Assembly (NCBI RefSeq): GCF_014699035.1
Contig: NZ_JACXAA010000001.1
Location: 868,001-932,000, forward strand
Direction of reading: 5' to 3'
Length of the DNA: 64,000 nt
Source: Spirosoma validum
GTDB taxonomy: Bacteria > Bacteroidota > Bacteroidia > Cytophagales > Spirosomataceae
Shown: piece after piece, positions 10,323 to 20,069 of the stretch
How the letters are laid out: each line of letters starts with the position of its first letter
How positions within the stretch are numbered: the stretch's first letter is position 1
The notes under the pieces: model-generated
The model's input: the letters and a program-made list of their open reading frames with translations, nothing else
Told to the model about the DNA's origin: nothing
Databases searched by the model: none
Program-made: the position numbers and the translations under genes

Positions 10323-11801
10323 ATGCACACATCCACTTTTTGGTATCGATCCGCTACGTTAATTACCCTAATCGTCGTTTCGTCCTGCGCCCGCAATCCA
10401 GTTACAGGTAAGCGCGAGATAAGCCTGATGTCAACCGAACAGGAAATTGCTATTGGGAAAGAATCACACCCCTCAGTCGTAGCTACAATGGGTTTATATG
10501 AGGACAAAAACCTTCAGGCGTTTATGAACGAAAAAGGGAAAGCAATGGCTAAAATTTCGCATCGTCCTGACCTTCCCTATCAGTTTTACATCGTCGATTC
10601 GCCGATTGTTAATGCCTTTGCTGTGCCGGGTGGTTACGTTTATTTCACGCGTGGTATTCTGGCTCATTTTAATAATGAAGCCGAATTTGCCGGTGTACTG
10701 GGTCACGAAATCGGCCACATTACGGCCAAACACGCAGCTCGCTCCCAGAAAAGCCAGTTGCTCAGCACAATTGCTCTCATTGGTGGGGCGGTTCTTGCGC
10801 CACAAGTCGTTGGGCAAAATATCGAAGCACTTCAGCAGGGATTGGGCCTTTTATCGCTTAAGTACAGCCGCGACCACGAATCGGAGTCTGATAAATTGGG
10901 CGTCGAATATTCCAGTAAGATTGGTTACGATGCGCACCAGATGGCCGACTTTTTTGGAACACTCAAACGCCTTTCCGATAACTCAGGCCAAGCCGTACCC
11001 CAGTTTATGTCGACCCACCCTGACCCCGGCAATCGCTTCACGCGTGTACATGAGCTGGCAAAAGACTATCAGGCTAAGAACCCTGCTACGTATCAGGTGG
11101 ATCGCGATCAGTACCTGCGACTGATTGACGGTATTATGTATGGCGAGGACCCTAAACAGGGCTTCGTCGAAAACGGGCAGTTCTATCACCCTGAGTTGCG
11201 TTTTCAATTTCCTGTGCCGACTAGCTGGCAGTCGCAAAACTCACCGAGCCAGTTTCAGATGGCTGCCAAGGATGGAAAATCAGCCATGATTCTGATGCTG
11301 GCGAAAGGAAACTCGCTGGACGAAGCTGCCCAGAATCTAGTGAAAGAATTAAGCCTGAACGTACTGGAGAACAGCAAAACCACGATCAATGGCAACCCCG
11401 CCTACGTATTGATTTCACGCCAACAGCAACAACAGCAGCAAGGTCAACCACAACAGCAACAGGACCCCAAAACGGCGCTTCAGATTGGAACCTGGCTGAT
11501 TCAGTATAACAACGCCGTTTATGCCCTGCACGGACTGGCCGCTGCTTCCGATTTCAACAACGCGTTCAGTACGTTTAAGCAGGTGGCTGGCAATTTCCGT
11601 TCGCTCACCGATCCTGATAAACTCAATCGCAAGCCAGAACGTGTATTGGTAAAAGCGGCCCCCCGTGATGGCTCGTTTCGGGAAGTGGTAACCGCGCTGG
11701 GAATGCCCGCCAATCGCGTCGAAGAAGCAGGCGTATTGAACGGTCTCAAGGCCGATGATCGGGTAACAAGAGGTGCTTCAGTTAAAATTATTAGTCGGTA
11801 G
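10323..11801 (+). CDS. M48 family zinc metallopeptidase lipoprotein
   Basis: With the start at 10323 the protein has 492 residues and an N-terminal lipoprotein signal (LITLIVVSSC, lipobox Cys near residue 19). A GTG at 10257 would add 22 residues before this signal and is therefore rejected. The zinc motif HEIGH is at about 128-132, with the third ligand in SRDHESESDKLG. The C-terminal half contains a Gln-rich tract (about 370-390) and a final segment resembling a peptidoglycan-binding-like domain (LGMPANRVEEAGVLNGLKADDRV). Relatives such as BepA/YfgC and Oma1-type peptidases handle misfolded envelope proteins. A periplasmic quality-control role is a family-based inference. Confidence 0.92.
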   Translation: MHTSTFWYRSATLITLIVVSSCARNPVTGKREISLMSTEQEIAIGKESHPSVVATMGLYEDKNLQAFMNEKGKAMAKISHRPDLPYQFYIVDSPIVNAFAVPGGYVYFTRGILAHFNNEAEFAGVLGHEIGHITAKHAARSQKSQLLSTIALIGGAVLAPQVVGQNIEALQQGLGLLSLKYSRDHESESDKLGVEYSSKIGYDAHQMADFFGTLKRLSDNSGQAVPQFMSTHPDPGNRFTRVHELAKDYQAKNPATYQVDRDQYLRLIDGIMYGEDPKQGFVENGQFYHPELRFQFPVPTSWQSQNSPSQFQMAAKDGKSAMILMLAKGNSLDEAAQNLVKELSLNVLENSKTTINGNPAYVLISRQQQQQQQGQPQQQQDPKTALQIGTWLIQYNNAVYALHGLAAASDFNNAFSTFKQVAGNFRSLTDPDKLNRKPERVLVKAAPRDGSFREVVTALGMPANRVEEAGVLNGLKADDRVTRGASVKIISR

Positions 11802-11830
11802 CATTCTAACCTGTGGCTACCTGACTAAGT

Positions 11831-11866
11831 AAAGAAGTCCCGCAACAGCTGTTGCGGGACTTCTTT
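11831..11866. terminator. Bidirectional terminator between the M48 gene and nrdB
   Basis: A perfect 16-bp inverted repeat (11831-11846 with 11851-11866) around AGCT ends in A and T runs. It lies between the convergent stops at 11801 and 11905, so it can end both transcripts. Confidence 0.9.
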
Positions 11867-11904
11867 GCTTGCCATACTGGACAGTTGTAATGACAAAAAT
11901 ACAA

Positions 11905-12954
11905 TTAAAAATCAGCGTCGAACGTAATGCCTTTGGGTTCTTCGACTACTACAGCAGGCGTTGGGTTTTCCGCATCCTGTGGGTTTTGCGAAGCCGCTTT
12001 GGCTGCTTTGAACTTGGACATTACCTCGCCCCGCTGGTATTCGCCCACGCGCTTCTCGAAGAAGTTCGTTTTGCCCTGCAACGAGATCATATCCATGAAA
12101 TCGAAAGGATTCGTTACGTTATAGATTTTCCGTAATCCAAGCGTAACGAGCAGGTGGTCGGCTACGAATGCGATGTATTGCTTCATCAGCTCAGCGTTCA
12201 TCCCAATTAGTGACACGGGTAGCGCATCGGCCACGAATTCCTGCTCAATCTCAACGGCGTTACGGATGATGTCGTAAATTTCCGACTCTGGCAACTTATT
12301 GACGATATGGTCGGTATAAAGCATACAGGCGAAATCGCGGTGCAGACCTTCGTCTCGCGAGATCAGCTCGTTCGAGAAGGTCAGTCCTGGCATCATCCCC
12401 CGCTTTTTCAGCCAGTAAATCGAGCAGAACGATCCCGAAAAGAAAATGCCCTCAACGACCGCAAACGCAATAAGCCGCTCAGCGAACGTACCGTTATCAA
12501 TCCAGCGTAACGCCCATTCGGCTTTTTTCTGCACGCACGGAATCGTGTCGATGGCGTTCAGCAGCCGGTCTTTTTCATTTGGATCTTTGATATACGTATC
12601 GATCAGCAGCGAATACGTTTCGGAGTGAATATTCTCCATCATGACCTGAAAGCCATAGAAACACTTGGCTTCGGCGTACTGCACCTCCGACAGAAAATTG
12701 ACGGCCAGGTTCTCGTTTACAATCCCATCGGATGCGGCAAAGAACGCCAGTACGTGCGAGATGAAGTGCCGTTCGCCATCGTTGAGGCTGTTCCAGTCCT
12801 TCATATCCTGACCGAGGTCAATTTCTTCAGCCGTCCAGAACGACGCTTCGTGGGTTTTATAATACTCCCAAATATCCCAGTGTTTGATGGGAAACAGCAC
12901 AAATCGGCTTTTGTCTTCTTCTAAAATCGGTTCAATTACATCATTCTGTACCAT
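11905..12954 (-). CDS. nrdB: Ribonucleoside-diphosphate reductase, small (beta) subunit, class Ia
   Basis: The 349-residue protein holds the diiron-tyrosyl radical site of aerobic ribonucleotide reductase. Visible ligands are Asp46 (TAEEIDL), Glu107 and His110 in ENIH, and the later Glu in VVEGIFF and EGLH. The radical tyrosine fits Tyr114 in the ENIHSETYS motif. The sequence is of the eukaryote-like type common in Bacteroidota. The partner nrdA gene is not in this window, although the two are often adjacent. A canonical Bacteroidetes promoter lies about 80 bp upstream. The C terminus is acidic (ending FDADF), as expected for the peptide that docks on the large subunit. Confidence 0.96.
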   Translation of the reverse strand: MVQNDVIEPILEEDKSRFVLFPIKHWDIWEYYKTHEASFWTAEEIDLGQDMKDWNSLNDGERHFISHVLAFFAASDGIVNENLAVNFLSEVQYAEAKCFYGFQVMMENIHSETYSLLIDTYIKDPNEKDRLLNAIDTIPCVQKKAEWALRWIDNGTFAERLIAFAVVEGIFFSGSFCSIYWLKKRGMMPGLTFSNELISRDEGLHRDFACMLYTDHIVNKLPESEIYDIIRNAVEIEQEFVADALPVSLIGMNAELMKQYIAFVADHLLVTLGLRKIYNVTNPFDFMDMISLQGKTNFFEKRVGEYQRGEVMSKFKAAKAASQNPQDAENPTPAVVVEEPKGITFDADF

Positions 12955-13286
12955 ACTGACGAGGTGCTTTTATGTGGAAATGCCTGATTCTTGTGACAGA
13001 TAAGACGGACAAAAATTATGTAAACTCAGGTTAACAAAGTTACGATTTCAGGCCTCTCATACAAGGTGATTGGGTTGGATACCCGGCATTAGACAAATTG
13101 AAAAATAGCGTAAACTCAACGTAGTGAGTTGATTAGATAAAATAGGATACTTGAGATTCCTGGAATAGTCCTTTAATAAGGGGGGTACGCCAATAATTTT
13201 GCCTGAAACGCCAGATAATAGGATAAACGTTTCTGCTATGAAATAGTACTGGTGAAACAGAGAGGAGTAGATGCTTATTTGCGCTC
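12955..13286. other. Intergenic region upstream of nrdB
   Basis: This 332-bp stretch separates nrdB from the HNH gene, both on the minus strand. The part next to nrdB contains its promoter (see separate entry). I see no NrdR-box pair, no hairpin terminator for the HNH gene, and no credible small gene in the rest. Confidence 0.5.
13035..13064 (-). promoter_or_regulatory. Bacteroidetes-type sigma promoter of nrdB
   Basis: Read on the minus strand, TTG at 13064-13062 is followed by a 19-bp spacer and TAACTTTG at 13042-13035. This is an exact match to the Bacteroidetes consensus TTG-N19-TAnnTTTG. Transcription would start near 13028 and give a leader of about 70 nt before the nrdB ATG at 12954. 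Confidence 0.7.
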
Positions 13287-14060
13287 TTAGAATCGAAACT
13301 GTTGCAAGCGATACTCCAGAAATTCTTTCTTGGGTTGGTATACCTTAGGGGCTAGAATGGGTTGATGTTCATAGCGACCGAAGAATTGCTGATAAAACTC
13401 TTTCGATGATTCAGCTTTCAGTCGTTTTGAAAGGAGTACTTTGTAATTCACGTCGATACAAATCAGTCCTTTTTCATAGGCTCTGTCATATAGATTTGAT
13501 AAGCATAAACCATTTTCGGGATTGAGTCGCTCGTGTTCGTTCTCTGCCCACGGTATAATATGACTGGCAACCAGTAGCTCAGGCAGATCAATCCCCGAAA
13601 TGGCACAGCGATTCTCATACGTTTTCAAAATCATTTGCCGAAAAACGCTTTGGTTCACTCGTGTTTTTACAGCTCTTATTTTTACCTCACCTTTTAAATC
13701 CTTGAGATCAAATATAATTTCGGGATAAACCTCTTCAATTGTTTTGTGCTGATATTCAGCCAGAATGTGTTCACTCTCAAAAACAAGTTCCTCCTGATTA
13801 TTGATGAATTCGTTCCAGATCGGTTCAACCTGTTTACGGCCACCATCCATCCCTTTTACCCCACGTTGCTGATGATATGGATCAACGCTGGTAAAATTGG
13901 CAAGCCGCATTGCCACTGAATCAGGTGTACGGCGACCTAAAATAGCCGCCAGTTTTTTCACCTCTTCATTGCCCTTATGCATTTTACCAAAAGGCAGTTT
14001 CAAGTAAAGATTAAATGCTAAAATCAACTCTTCGCGAGTCCAGTTAGGAGAGGTGGCCAT
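13287..14060 (-). CDS. HNH endonuclease (restriction-associated type)
   Basis: The 257-residue protein ends in an HNH domain: CAISGIDLPELLVASHIIPW (about 152-171), then RLNPENGLCLSNLYDRAYEKGLI with the second and third metal-binding positions. The N-terminal part (WTREELILAFNLYLKLPFG, LGRRTPDSVAMRLANFTSVDP) is the usual partner of this HNH type and may bind DNA. Such genes occur singly or next to restriction-modification systems. Here the start codon lies directly on the broken end of a vsr pseudogene, so the gene is probably part of a decayed DNA-modification island. No methyltransferase is nearby. Confidence 0.88.
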   Translation of the reverse strand: MATSPNWTREELILAFNLYLKLPFGKMHKGNEEVKKLAAILGRRTPDSVAMRLANFTSVDPYHQQRGVKGMDGGRKQVEPIWNEFINNQEELVFESEHILAEYQHKTIEEVYPEIIFDLKDLKGEVKIRAVKTRVNQSVFRQMILKTYENRCAISGIDLPELLVASHIIPWAENEHERLNPENGLCLSNLYDRAYEKGLICIDVNYKVLLSKRLKAESSKEFYQQFFGRYEHQPILAPKVYQPKKEFLEYRLQQFRF

Positions 14061-14265
14061 TCAAGAAAATAACGGTTTTGTATTTGGGTAGCACTACGTC
14101 GGGTTTACCGGGAAGGTTCTTGTCATGTAGGCGGTACCGGAAACCGTGTGCGTGCAGGAATTTGCGGACAATTAGTTCGGCCCTGGTGTCTTTGCTACGT
14201 ATCGTGACATGTTATAGCTGCACGGTCCGGCGTACCGGTTGGGCAGGAGTGTGTAGGTCGGCCAT
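14044..14265 (-). pseudogene. vsr: Remnant of vsr, very short patch repair endonuclease (truncated and frameshifted)
   Basis: The minus strand reads MADLHTPAQPVRRTVQL, a stop codon, then IRSKDTRAELIVRKFLHAHG, FRYRLHDKNLPGKPDVVLPK and YKTVIF. This is the N-terminal part of Vsr mismatch endonucleases, including the catalytic Asp of GKPD. Between the two parts the next frame reads YNMSR, the expected family residues, so one base has been gained before it and one lost after it. The frame then runs into the HNH gene start at VIF, so the HGCFWH-type His/zinc region is missing. The product cannot be active. Homology is read by eye but is extensive and in the right order. Confidence 0.82.
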
Positions 14266-14351
14266 GAAAAAACGTTGCGTTAGTATGTCTCTATAACGAC
14301 TTCACCTGTTGATCGTACATGAATACCACCAGGCTTTGACTACCCAAAACA

Positions 14352-14972
14352 TCAGGGAATACTAATTCCTTTTTTAGTCAGATACGCTCCGATATTAAAT
14401 GTATTGCCGTCCATAATTTCCACATCCTTATCCCAATTCACCGTTTCGATACGTTCCGGAGTAGCAATCAGGACAACCTGCGGATCGGTCAGTACCCATA
14501 TGATTTTCTGAACGCCGAAATCAAAGAGCTTGCGGGTCTTTTTATAAATATATCCGTTTTCGGTTAGTTCATACGTATCAGCTTCAATGTCAACCTCGAT
14601 GGCGATTCTGGGCGGGACGTCTGCATATTTTTTAGAGATTTTGGCGGGCGTCAGTACAGCCTGATCGAAAATGGCAATATCGTTCGCCAGATTGTTCCGG
14701 TGATCGAGGTGGACACCTGATTCGCCCGTAAGCACAAAATAAATATCGTCATCAATAAATTTTCCAATCTGAATAACCAGGTAAGCAACAATAACAGACT
14801 GCAAGGTGCTGGCCCCCATAATTTCTTCGATTGTTTTTTTACCTGATACTACGTCCCGGTAGCCTTTTCTGTAAATAGGCTTACCGTCCATGATTTCGTA
14901 GACCAGGGAATCTGGGATTTTGCGTCGGGGCTTAGGAAGCGGTCGGCGAGGAGCGTCGTAAGCTGTAGCCAT
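14352..14972 (-). CDS. Uma2 family (DUF820) putative endonuclease
   Basis: The 206-residue protein begins MATAYDAPRRPLPKPRRKIP. An upstream extension to 15119 is unlikely because it would overlap uvrA and encodes low-quality sequence. The core shows the Uma2/PD-(D/E)XK-like pattern: DIAIFD, then PRIAIEVDIEADTYELTENG and the closing KLFDFGVQKIIWVLTDPQVVLI. Uma2 proteins are abundant in cyanobacteria and Cytophagales, often in many copies, and their function is not established. It is divergent from uvrA over 128 bp. A TATCTTTG box (14995-15002, minus strand) 23 bp before the ATG may be its promoter element. Confidence 0.82.
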   Translation of the reverse strand: MATAYDAPRRPLPKPRRKIPDSLVYEIMDGKPIYRKGYRDVVSGKKTIEEIMGASTLQSVIVAYLVIQIGKFIDDDIYFVLTGESGVHLDHRNNLANDIAIFDQAVLTPAKISKKYADVPPRIAIEVDIEADTYELTENGYIYKKTRKLFDFGVQKIIWVLTDPQVVLIATPERIETVNWDKDVEIMDGNTFNIGAYLTKKGISIP

Positions 14973-14994
14973 AAAAATTGCAGTACAATACAGC

Positions 14995-15002
14995 CAAAGA
15001 TA
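14995..15002 (-). promoter_or_regulatory. Possible -7 element of the Uma2 gene
   Basis: On the minus strand TATCTTTG matches the Bacteroidetes -7 consensus TAnnTTTG and lies 23 bp upstream of the ATG. The nearest upstream TTG has a 25-bp spacer, longer than the usual 19-21, so the call is tentative. Confidence 0.35.
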
Positions 15003-15100
15003 AGAAATTTGCCAGAACCCACTATTGCAAAAACCAGTCGTCCCCCCGGAAACTCTACCCCATCCGTTTACGTTGTTCTTAAGAATAAGCTCATCCCAAC

Positions 15101-18007
15101 GTGACGGAAGAAAAAGCAACCGAACGTCGGCCCGGACTCACCGATATTGACCTGACAGGGTACGATCAGATTGAAGTCCTGGGCGCTCGTGAACATAACC
15201 TGAAAAATATTGACGTAACGATCCCCCGCAATAAGCTGGTGGTTGTGACGGGTATTAGCGGAAGCGGCAAGTCGTCGCTGGCGTTCGATACGATTTATGC
15301 CGAAGGCCAACGGCGCTACATGGAGAGCTTTTCGGCTTATGCCCGCTCGTTCATCGGCGATATGGAACGGCCCGATGTCGATAAAATCAACGGCCTGAGT
15401 CCGGTGATTTCCATTGAGCAAAAGACGACATCCAAAAACCCTCGCTCAACAGTCGGCACAACGACGGAGATTTACGATTTTCTGCGGTTGCTCTATGCAC
15501 GTGCCGGAGAAGCGTTTTCCTACGTAACGGGCCGAAAGATGGAACGTCAGTCGCAGGACCAGATTATTGATACGATTCTGGAACAATACGCCGGACAGAA
15601 ACTAACGCTGCTCGCACCGATTATCAAAGGTCGGAAAGGGCATTACCGCGAACTGTTTGTGCAGATTGCTAAAACGGGCTACACCAAAGTTCGGGTCGAT
15701 GGCGTGGTACAGGACATCGCGCCAAAAATGCAACTGGACCGGTATAAAATTCACGACATCGAAATCGTCATTGACCGGCTCGTTCCGAAAGTAGAAGATC
15801 GTTACCGGCTGAGCCAGTCGATACAAACGGCGCTGAAGCAAGGAAAAGGCGCGATGCAAATGCTCGATGGAGCTGGTACGTTGGTGTATTTCTCGCAGAA
15901 TCTGATGGACCCGGAGTCGGGGATCAGCTACGACGAACCCTCGCCAAACTCATTCTCGTTTAACTCGCCGTATGGTGCCTGCCCCGTTTGCAATGGTTTA
16001 GGGGTGATTGAAGAAATTACACAGGAGTCAGTTATTCCAGATAAATCGCTCAGTATTAGCCGGGGTGCTATTGCTCCGCTGGGTGAATACCGCGAGTTGT
16101 GGATTTTCAAGGAGATCGAAGCGATTCTAAAAAAGTACAAACTCAACCTGACAACGCCCGTTGCTAAATTTCCGGAAGATCTGTTGCATGCGCTTATGTA
16201 CGGAACGGAAGACGAGGCAACGGTTCCGTCGAAGAAGGATACGGGCCGGGCCGACGCTCGGGAAGATTATTATAGTTTTAAGTTTGAAGGGATTGTCAAC
16301 TTTTTGAAACGGCAGCAGGAAAACAGCACCGACAAAATTCAGGAGTGGTTGAAGGATTTTATGGTTGTAAAAACCTGCCCCGAATGCGACGGTGCCCGAT
16401 TGAAAAAAGAATCGCTGTATTTCAAGATCGATCAGAAAAACATTTCCGAGCTGGCCCGCATGGACATTTCGGAACTGACTACCTGGTTTGATGGCGTGGA
16501 AAGTCGTCTAAGCAACCGGCAGAACGTCATTGCAAAAGAAATTCTGAAAGAAATCCGCAAACGGATCGGTTTCCTGCTCGACATCGGTCTGGATTACCTT
16601 ACGCTTGACCGGGCGTTACGTACCTTATCCGGTGGGGAAGCGCAACGGATTCGACTGGCTACGCAGATTGGCACCCAATTAGTTGGCGTACTCTACATCA
16701 TGGACGAGCCGAGTATTGGCTTGCACCAGCGTGATAACGTAAAACTGATTGATTCGCTGAAAAACCTGCGCGATCTGGGCAATACGGTTCTGGTGGTTGA
16801 GCACGATAAAGACATGATGCTCGAATCCGACTTTATTCTCGACATCGGTCCCGGTGCGGGTCGGCATGGCGGTCAGGTCGTTAATCAGGGAACACCCGAT
16901 GAATTCCTGAACAATCAATACGTTGGAGCAGCAGGTAGCAGCACCACCGCTGATTACCTCAGTGGGCGACGAAATATCGACGTACCAACCGAACGACGAA
17001 AGGGGAATGGTAAATTTCTGATTATCAAAAATGCGACAGGCCACAATCTCAAGAACGTAACGTTGAAGTTGCCGCTTGGTCGGATGGTGACGATCACGGG
17101 CGTATCAGGCAGTGGGAAATCATCGCTGATTCACGAAACCCTGTTTCCGGTTCTGAATCGCCATTTTTATAAATCGAAGCGCGAGCCGCTGCCATTTAAA
17201 ACAGTAGAGGGACTGGAGTATCTGGATAAAGTGATTGAAGTCGATCAGTCGCCGATTGGTCGGACGCCCCGTTCAAATCCCGCTACGTATACGGGCATGT
17301 TCTCGGAAATCAGAACGCTGTTTGCTGAACTACCCGAAGCCAAGATTCGCGGTTATAAGCCGGGTCGATTCTCGTTCAACGTAAAGGGTGGGCGTTGTGA
17401 AGATTGCGAAGGCGCGGGCATGAAGAAAATCGAAATGGAGTTTCTGCCTGACGTTCACGTGATGTGCGAAACCTGTAAAGGAAAACGCTTCAACCGCGAA
17501 ACGCTGGAAGTACGTTTCAAAGGGAAATCCATCGCCGATGTACTGGATATGACCGTTGAACAAGGTCTGGATTTTTTTGCCAGCCAGCCCAAAATTCTTC
17601 GTAAAGTATCAACATTAAACGACGTGGGCTTGGGCTACATTACGCTCGGCCAACACGCTACTACGTTGTCGGGTGGCGAAGCGCAGCGTGTGAAACTTGC
17701 CGAAGAGCTATCCAAAAAAGACACGGGTAAGACGATGTACATCCTCGATGAACCAACGACCGGTCTGCACTTTCAGGACATTGCTCACCTGCTTGACGTA
17801 CTAAACAAACTCGCCGACAAGGGTAATACAGTCCTAATTATCGAGCATAATCTGGATGTTATCAAAGTATCCGATCACCTCATTGACCTTGGCCCCGAAG
17901 GTGGTAACAAAGGCGGTTACATCATTGCGGAAGGCACGCCTGAAAAAGTAGCCGAGGTCAAGGGAAGCTACACGGGCAAATTTCTGAAGATGGAATTGGG
18001 AGGATAG
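15101..18007 (+). CDS. uvrA: Excinuclease ABC subunit A
   Basis: The 968-residue protein is the damage-recognition ATPase of nucleotide excision repair. Two ABC modules are visible: Walker [10 protein letters not shown] (about 51-59) and GVSGSGKSS (near 667), each with LSGGEAQR signatures and [10 protein letters not shown] or [11 protein letters not shown]alker B motifs. Zinc-finger cysteines occur at CPVCNGLG (about 293), CPECDGARL (about 427), and [11 protein letters not shown] with CETCKGKRF (about 766-800). The start is GTG at 15101; an in-frame stop at 15086 excludes any earlier start. The length is normal. It is divergent from the Uma2 gene and followed after 58 bp by a small membrane protein. 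Confidence 0.97.
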   Translation: MTEEKATERRPGLTDIDLTGYDQIEVLGAREHNLKNIDVTIPRNKLVVVTGISGSGKSSLAFDTIYAEGQRRYMESFSAYARSFIGDMERPDVDKINGLSPVISIEQKTTSKNPRSTVGTTTEIYDFLRLLYARAGEAFSYVTGRKMERQSQDQIIDTILEQYAGQKLTLLAPIIKGRKGHYRELFVQIAKTGYTKVRVDGVVQDIAPKMQLDRYKIHDIEIVIDRLVPKVEDRYRLSQSIQTALKQGKGAMQMLDGAGTLVYFSQNLMDPESGISYDEPSPNSFSFNSPYGACPVCNGLGVIEEITQESVIPDKSLSISRGAIAPLGEYRELWIFKEIEAILKKYKLNLTTPVAKFPEDLLHALMYGTEDEATVPSKKDTGRADAREDYYSFKFEGIVNFLKRQQENSTDKIQEWLKDFMVVKTCPECDGARLKKESLYFKIDQKNISELARMDISELTTWFDGVESRLSNRQNVIAKEILKEIRKRIGFLLDIGLDYLTLDRALRTLSGGEAQRIRLATQIGTQLVGVLYIMDEPSIGLHQRDNVKLIDSLKNLRDLGNTVLVVEHDKDMMLESDFILDIGPGAGRHGGQVVNQGTPDEFLNNQYVGAAGSSTTADYLSGRRNIDVPTERRKGNGKFLIIKNATGHNLKNVTLKLPLGRMVTITGVSGSGKSSLIHETLFPVLNRHFYKSKREPLPFKTVEGLEYLDKVIEVDQSPIGRTPRSNPATYTGMFSEIRTLFAELPEAKIRGYKPGRFSFNVKGGRCEDCEGAGMKKIEMEFLPDVHVMCETCKGKRFNRETLEVRFKGKSIADVLDMTVEQGLDFFASQPKILRKVSTLNDVGLGYITLGQHATTLSGGEAQRVKLAEELSKKDTGKTMYILDEPTTGLHFQDIAHLLDVLNKLADKGNTVLIIEHNLDVIKVSDHLIDLGPEGGNKGGYIIAEGTPEKVAEVKGSYTGKFLKMELGG

Positions 18008-18065
18008 GGAAACGTAATGAGTTATTATCTTCGTTGGAGTAAAAACAACCTGCGATAATAATTTT

Positions 18066-18470
18066 ATGCGTAACCCCTTCTTTTACATTTTACTTCTTGT
18101 GCTGGTTATTCTAGACGGCTGGCTTCTTTCACACCCCAATCTGATTGGTCAGGCTGGGGTGTTCTTTTTTGAGTATGAAGCTATTGAAACATTCCCGAAA
18201 GCGCTCGGAACCGTTTCATTAGTAGTGGGTGTCTGTCTGCTAATAACCTGGCTTTCCGGGCGACTTAGCCAAGCTGTGGGACTTGTCGTTTTAGTAGCCT
18301 TATTGGCTGCATCAATCTATTACCTGTTTCAGAGCTTTACCCAATACAATACGGGCATTTACAAACTGACAGGCTCAGGTTTTCGGGCGGGGGCTATTCT
18401 GCTGCCGGGATTAGTCGTTTTAGTGTTTGGCAAAGGCGTATGGGAGGCCATTTCGAACAAACGCAGCTGA
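18066..18470 (+). CDS. Small membrane protein with four predicted transmembrane segments
   Basis: The 134-residue protein has four hydrophobic segments: about 4-20 (FYILLLVLVILDGWLL), 47-63, 70-88 and 110-125. Charged residues between them are few. I do not recognise a family. It lies 58 bp downstream of uvrA on the same strand and may share its transcript. A strong terminator lies about 64 bp past its stop. Confidence 0.65.
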   Translation: MRNPFFYILLLVLVILDGWLLSHPNLIGQAGVFFFEYEAIETFPKALGTVSLVVGVCLLITWLSGRLSQAVGLVVLVALLAASIYYLFQSFTQYNTGIYKLTGSGFRAGAILLPGLVVLVFGKGVWEAISNKRS

Positions 18471-18533
18471 CTAATAACCTGTTTGGGTAAATACAATCGC
18501 CCGTGTTGGCAGTTCAGGTTTATTACTGCTTGC

Positions 18534-18577
18534 AACATACGCAGAAAAGCGCCATTTGGCGCTTTTCTGCGTATGTT
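18534..18577 (+). terminator. Terminator after the uvrA-membrane protein unit
   Basis: A perfect 20-bp inverted repeat (18534-18553 with 18558-18577) with a 4-nt ATTT loop ends in a T-containing tail. It lies just 23 bp before the amidohydrolase ATG, so that gene must have its start point inside or after it, or be reached by read-through. Confidence 0.85.
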
Positions 18578-18600
18578 TGAGGTGTTTCAACACTTCACTC

Positions 18601-19848
18601 ATGCACAAACTATACCTTCTATTGATCTGGTTTCCCGTTTCGCTTTTTGCTCAATCAACCTACCTTCTTAAACCCGATCGGGTCTTTGATGGTGAAACAG
18701 TTCACGAAGATTGGGTCGTTCGTATAAAGGGAGACAAAATTGATGCCGCTGGGTCTGTCTCTTCAGTATCAGCGAATGGTGCTGAGATTATCGACCTGAA
18801 AGGAACAACCTTAATGCCTGGATTAATCGAAGGACATTCCCATTTACTGTTGCACCCTTACAACGAAACCCCCTGGGACGATCAGGTTCTAAAAGAAGCC
18901 CGGTCATTACGTGTAGCCAGGGCTACTGTTCATGCGCAAAAAACGCTTATGGCCGGTTTTACCACCGTTCGTGATCTAGGTACCGAAGGTGCTGATTATG
19001 ATGACGTAGGACTCAAACAAGCGATTGATCAGGGTATTATTCCCGGACCTCGCATGATTATCGTGACACGAGCACTCATTGCGTCAGGCAGTTATGGACC
19101 CAAAGGATTCAGCGCCGATATTGATGTGCCGCAGGGAGCCGAAGAAGCCGACGGGCAGGACGCGCTGATCAAAGCTGTTCGGCGGCAGATTGGCAAGGGC
19201 GCCGATGCAATAAAAATTTACGCCGATTATCGCTGGGGACTTATGGCTGAAGCGCGCCCAACGTATACGATCGATGAAATTAAGCTGATTGTGGACGTAG
19301 CCGCCAGTAGTGGTCGGGCTGTAGTAGCTCACGCCAGTACAGCTGAAGGAATGCGCCGTGCCATTTTGGGTGGTTGTAAAACCGTTGAACATGGAGATGC
19401 TGGTACGCCCGAAGTGTTCGCGCTTATGAAACAGCATGGGACAGCTCTTTGCCCAACACTAGCGGCTGGGGATGCTGTAAGTCAGTATCGTGGCTGGAAA
19501 AAAGGAACAGATCCCGAACCGGAACGTATTAAACAAAAGCGCATTACGTTCAAACAGGCTCTGGAGGCAGGGGTAACGATCTGCGCCGGTGGTGATGTGG
19601 GCGTTTTCAGCCACGGCGACAATGCACGTGAACTCGTTATGATGGTTAATTACGGTATGAAACCGATCGATGTGTTACGGTCAGCCACATCGATCAATGC
19701 GGATACGTTCCAGTTAAAAGATCGGGGACGCATCAAGCCTGGTTTACTGGCCGATCTGGTAGCTGTAGAAGGTGATCCAGGCAAAACAATCGCTAATTTG
19801 CAGCGGGTTCGTGCCGTTCTAAAAGGCGGAATTTTTTATAAACGGTAA
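18601..19848 (+). CDS. Secreted amidohydrolase family protein
   Basis: The 415-residue protein has a signal peptide MHKLYLLLIWFPVSLFA cleaved before QSTYLL. Starting at 18601 puts the signal at the N terminus; the upstream ATG at 18571 falls inside the terminator arm. The metal-binding HxH is at His79 and His81 (IEGHSHLLL), with downstream HASTAEGMRRAILGGCKTVEHGD and the final Asp in GGDVGVFSHGDNARELV. The pattern is that of imidazolonepropionase-like or prolidase-like amidohydrolases in the periplasm. The substrate is unknown. The gene stands alone between a terminator and the citrate synthase gene. Confidence 0.88.
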   Translation: MHKLYLLLIWFPVSLFAQSTYLLKPDRVFDGETVHEDWVVRIKGDKIDAAGSVSSVSANGAEIIDLKGTTLMPGLIEGHSHLLLHPYNETPWDDQVLKEARSLRVARATVHAQKTLMAGFTTVRDLGTEGADYDDVGLKQAIDQGIIPGPRMIIVTRALIASGSYGPKGFSADIDVPQGAEEADGQDALIKAVRRQIGKGADAIKIYADYRWGLMAEARPTYTIDEIKLIVDVAASSGRAVVAHASTAEGMRRAILGGCKTVEHGDAGTPEVFALMKQHGTALCPTLAAGDAVSQYRGWKKGTDPEPERIKQKRITFKQALEAGVTICAGGDVGVFSHGDNARELVMMVNYGMKPIDVLRSATSINADTFQLKDRGRIKPGLLADLVAVEGDPGKTIANLQRVRAVLKGGIFYKR

Positions 19849-20069
19849 TGCGAAAATTTATTGCGCATTCTTTTTGTTACATCTTAATAGAAAGGTAATA
19901 CGGGATTTTTACGACAATTTCATTCGTCGTTTGGATTTTTGGGCTAATTTCGCCCGGATAGTTCCGTTACGGCTCCCGAATCAGTTTGAAGACTCATTCT
20001 ATGTAGTTCACCCTGAAACGTAATGAGCCATTAACTCATTACCTCTGATTAACTCTACCCTGTTTTTGT

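Noticed and set aside
11420..11465. CAG/CAA-rich stretch in the M48 gene as a tandem repeat
   Set aside because: It is an imperfect Gln-coding tract in a linker and shows no clear unit or copy number pattern.
14078..14296. Plus-strand open frame of 72 codons
   Set aside because: It is antisense to the vsr remnant, which has clear family similarity in the opposite direction.
14973..15119. Longer N terminus of the Uma2 protein
   Set aside because: It overlaps the uvrA start and covers the divergent promoter region, and the added residues do not resemble the family.
19945..19952. TAATTTCG as -7 element of gltA
   Set aside because: It has one mismatch to TAnnTTTG and only TTC at the expected -33 position, so it is too weak to list as a feature.
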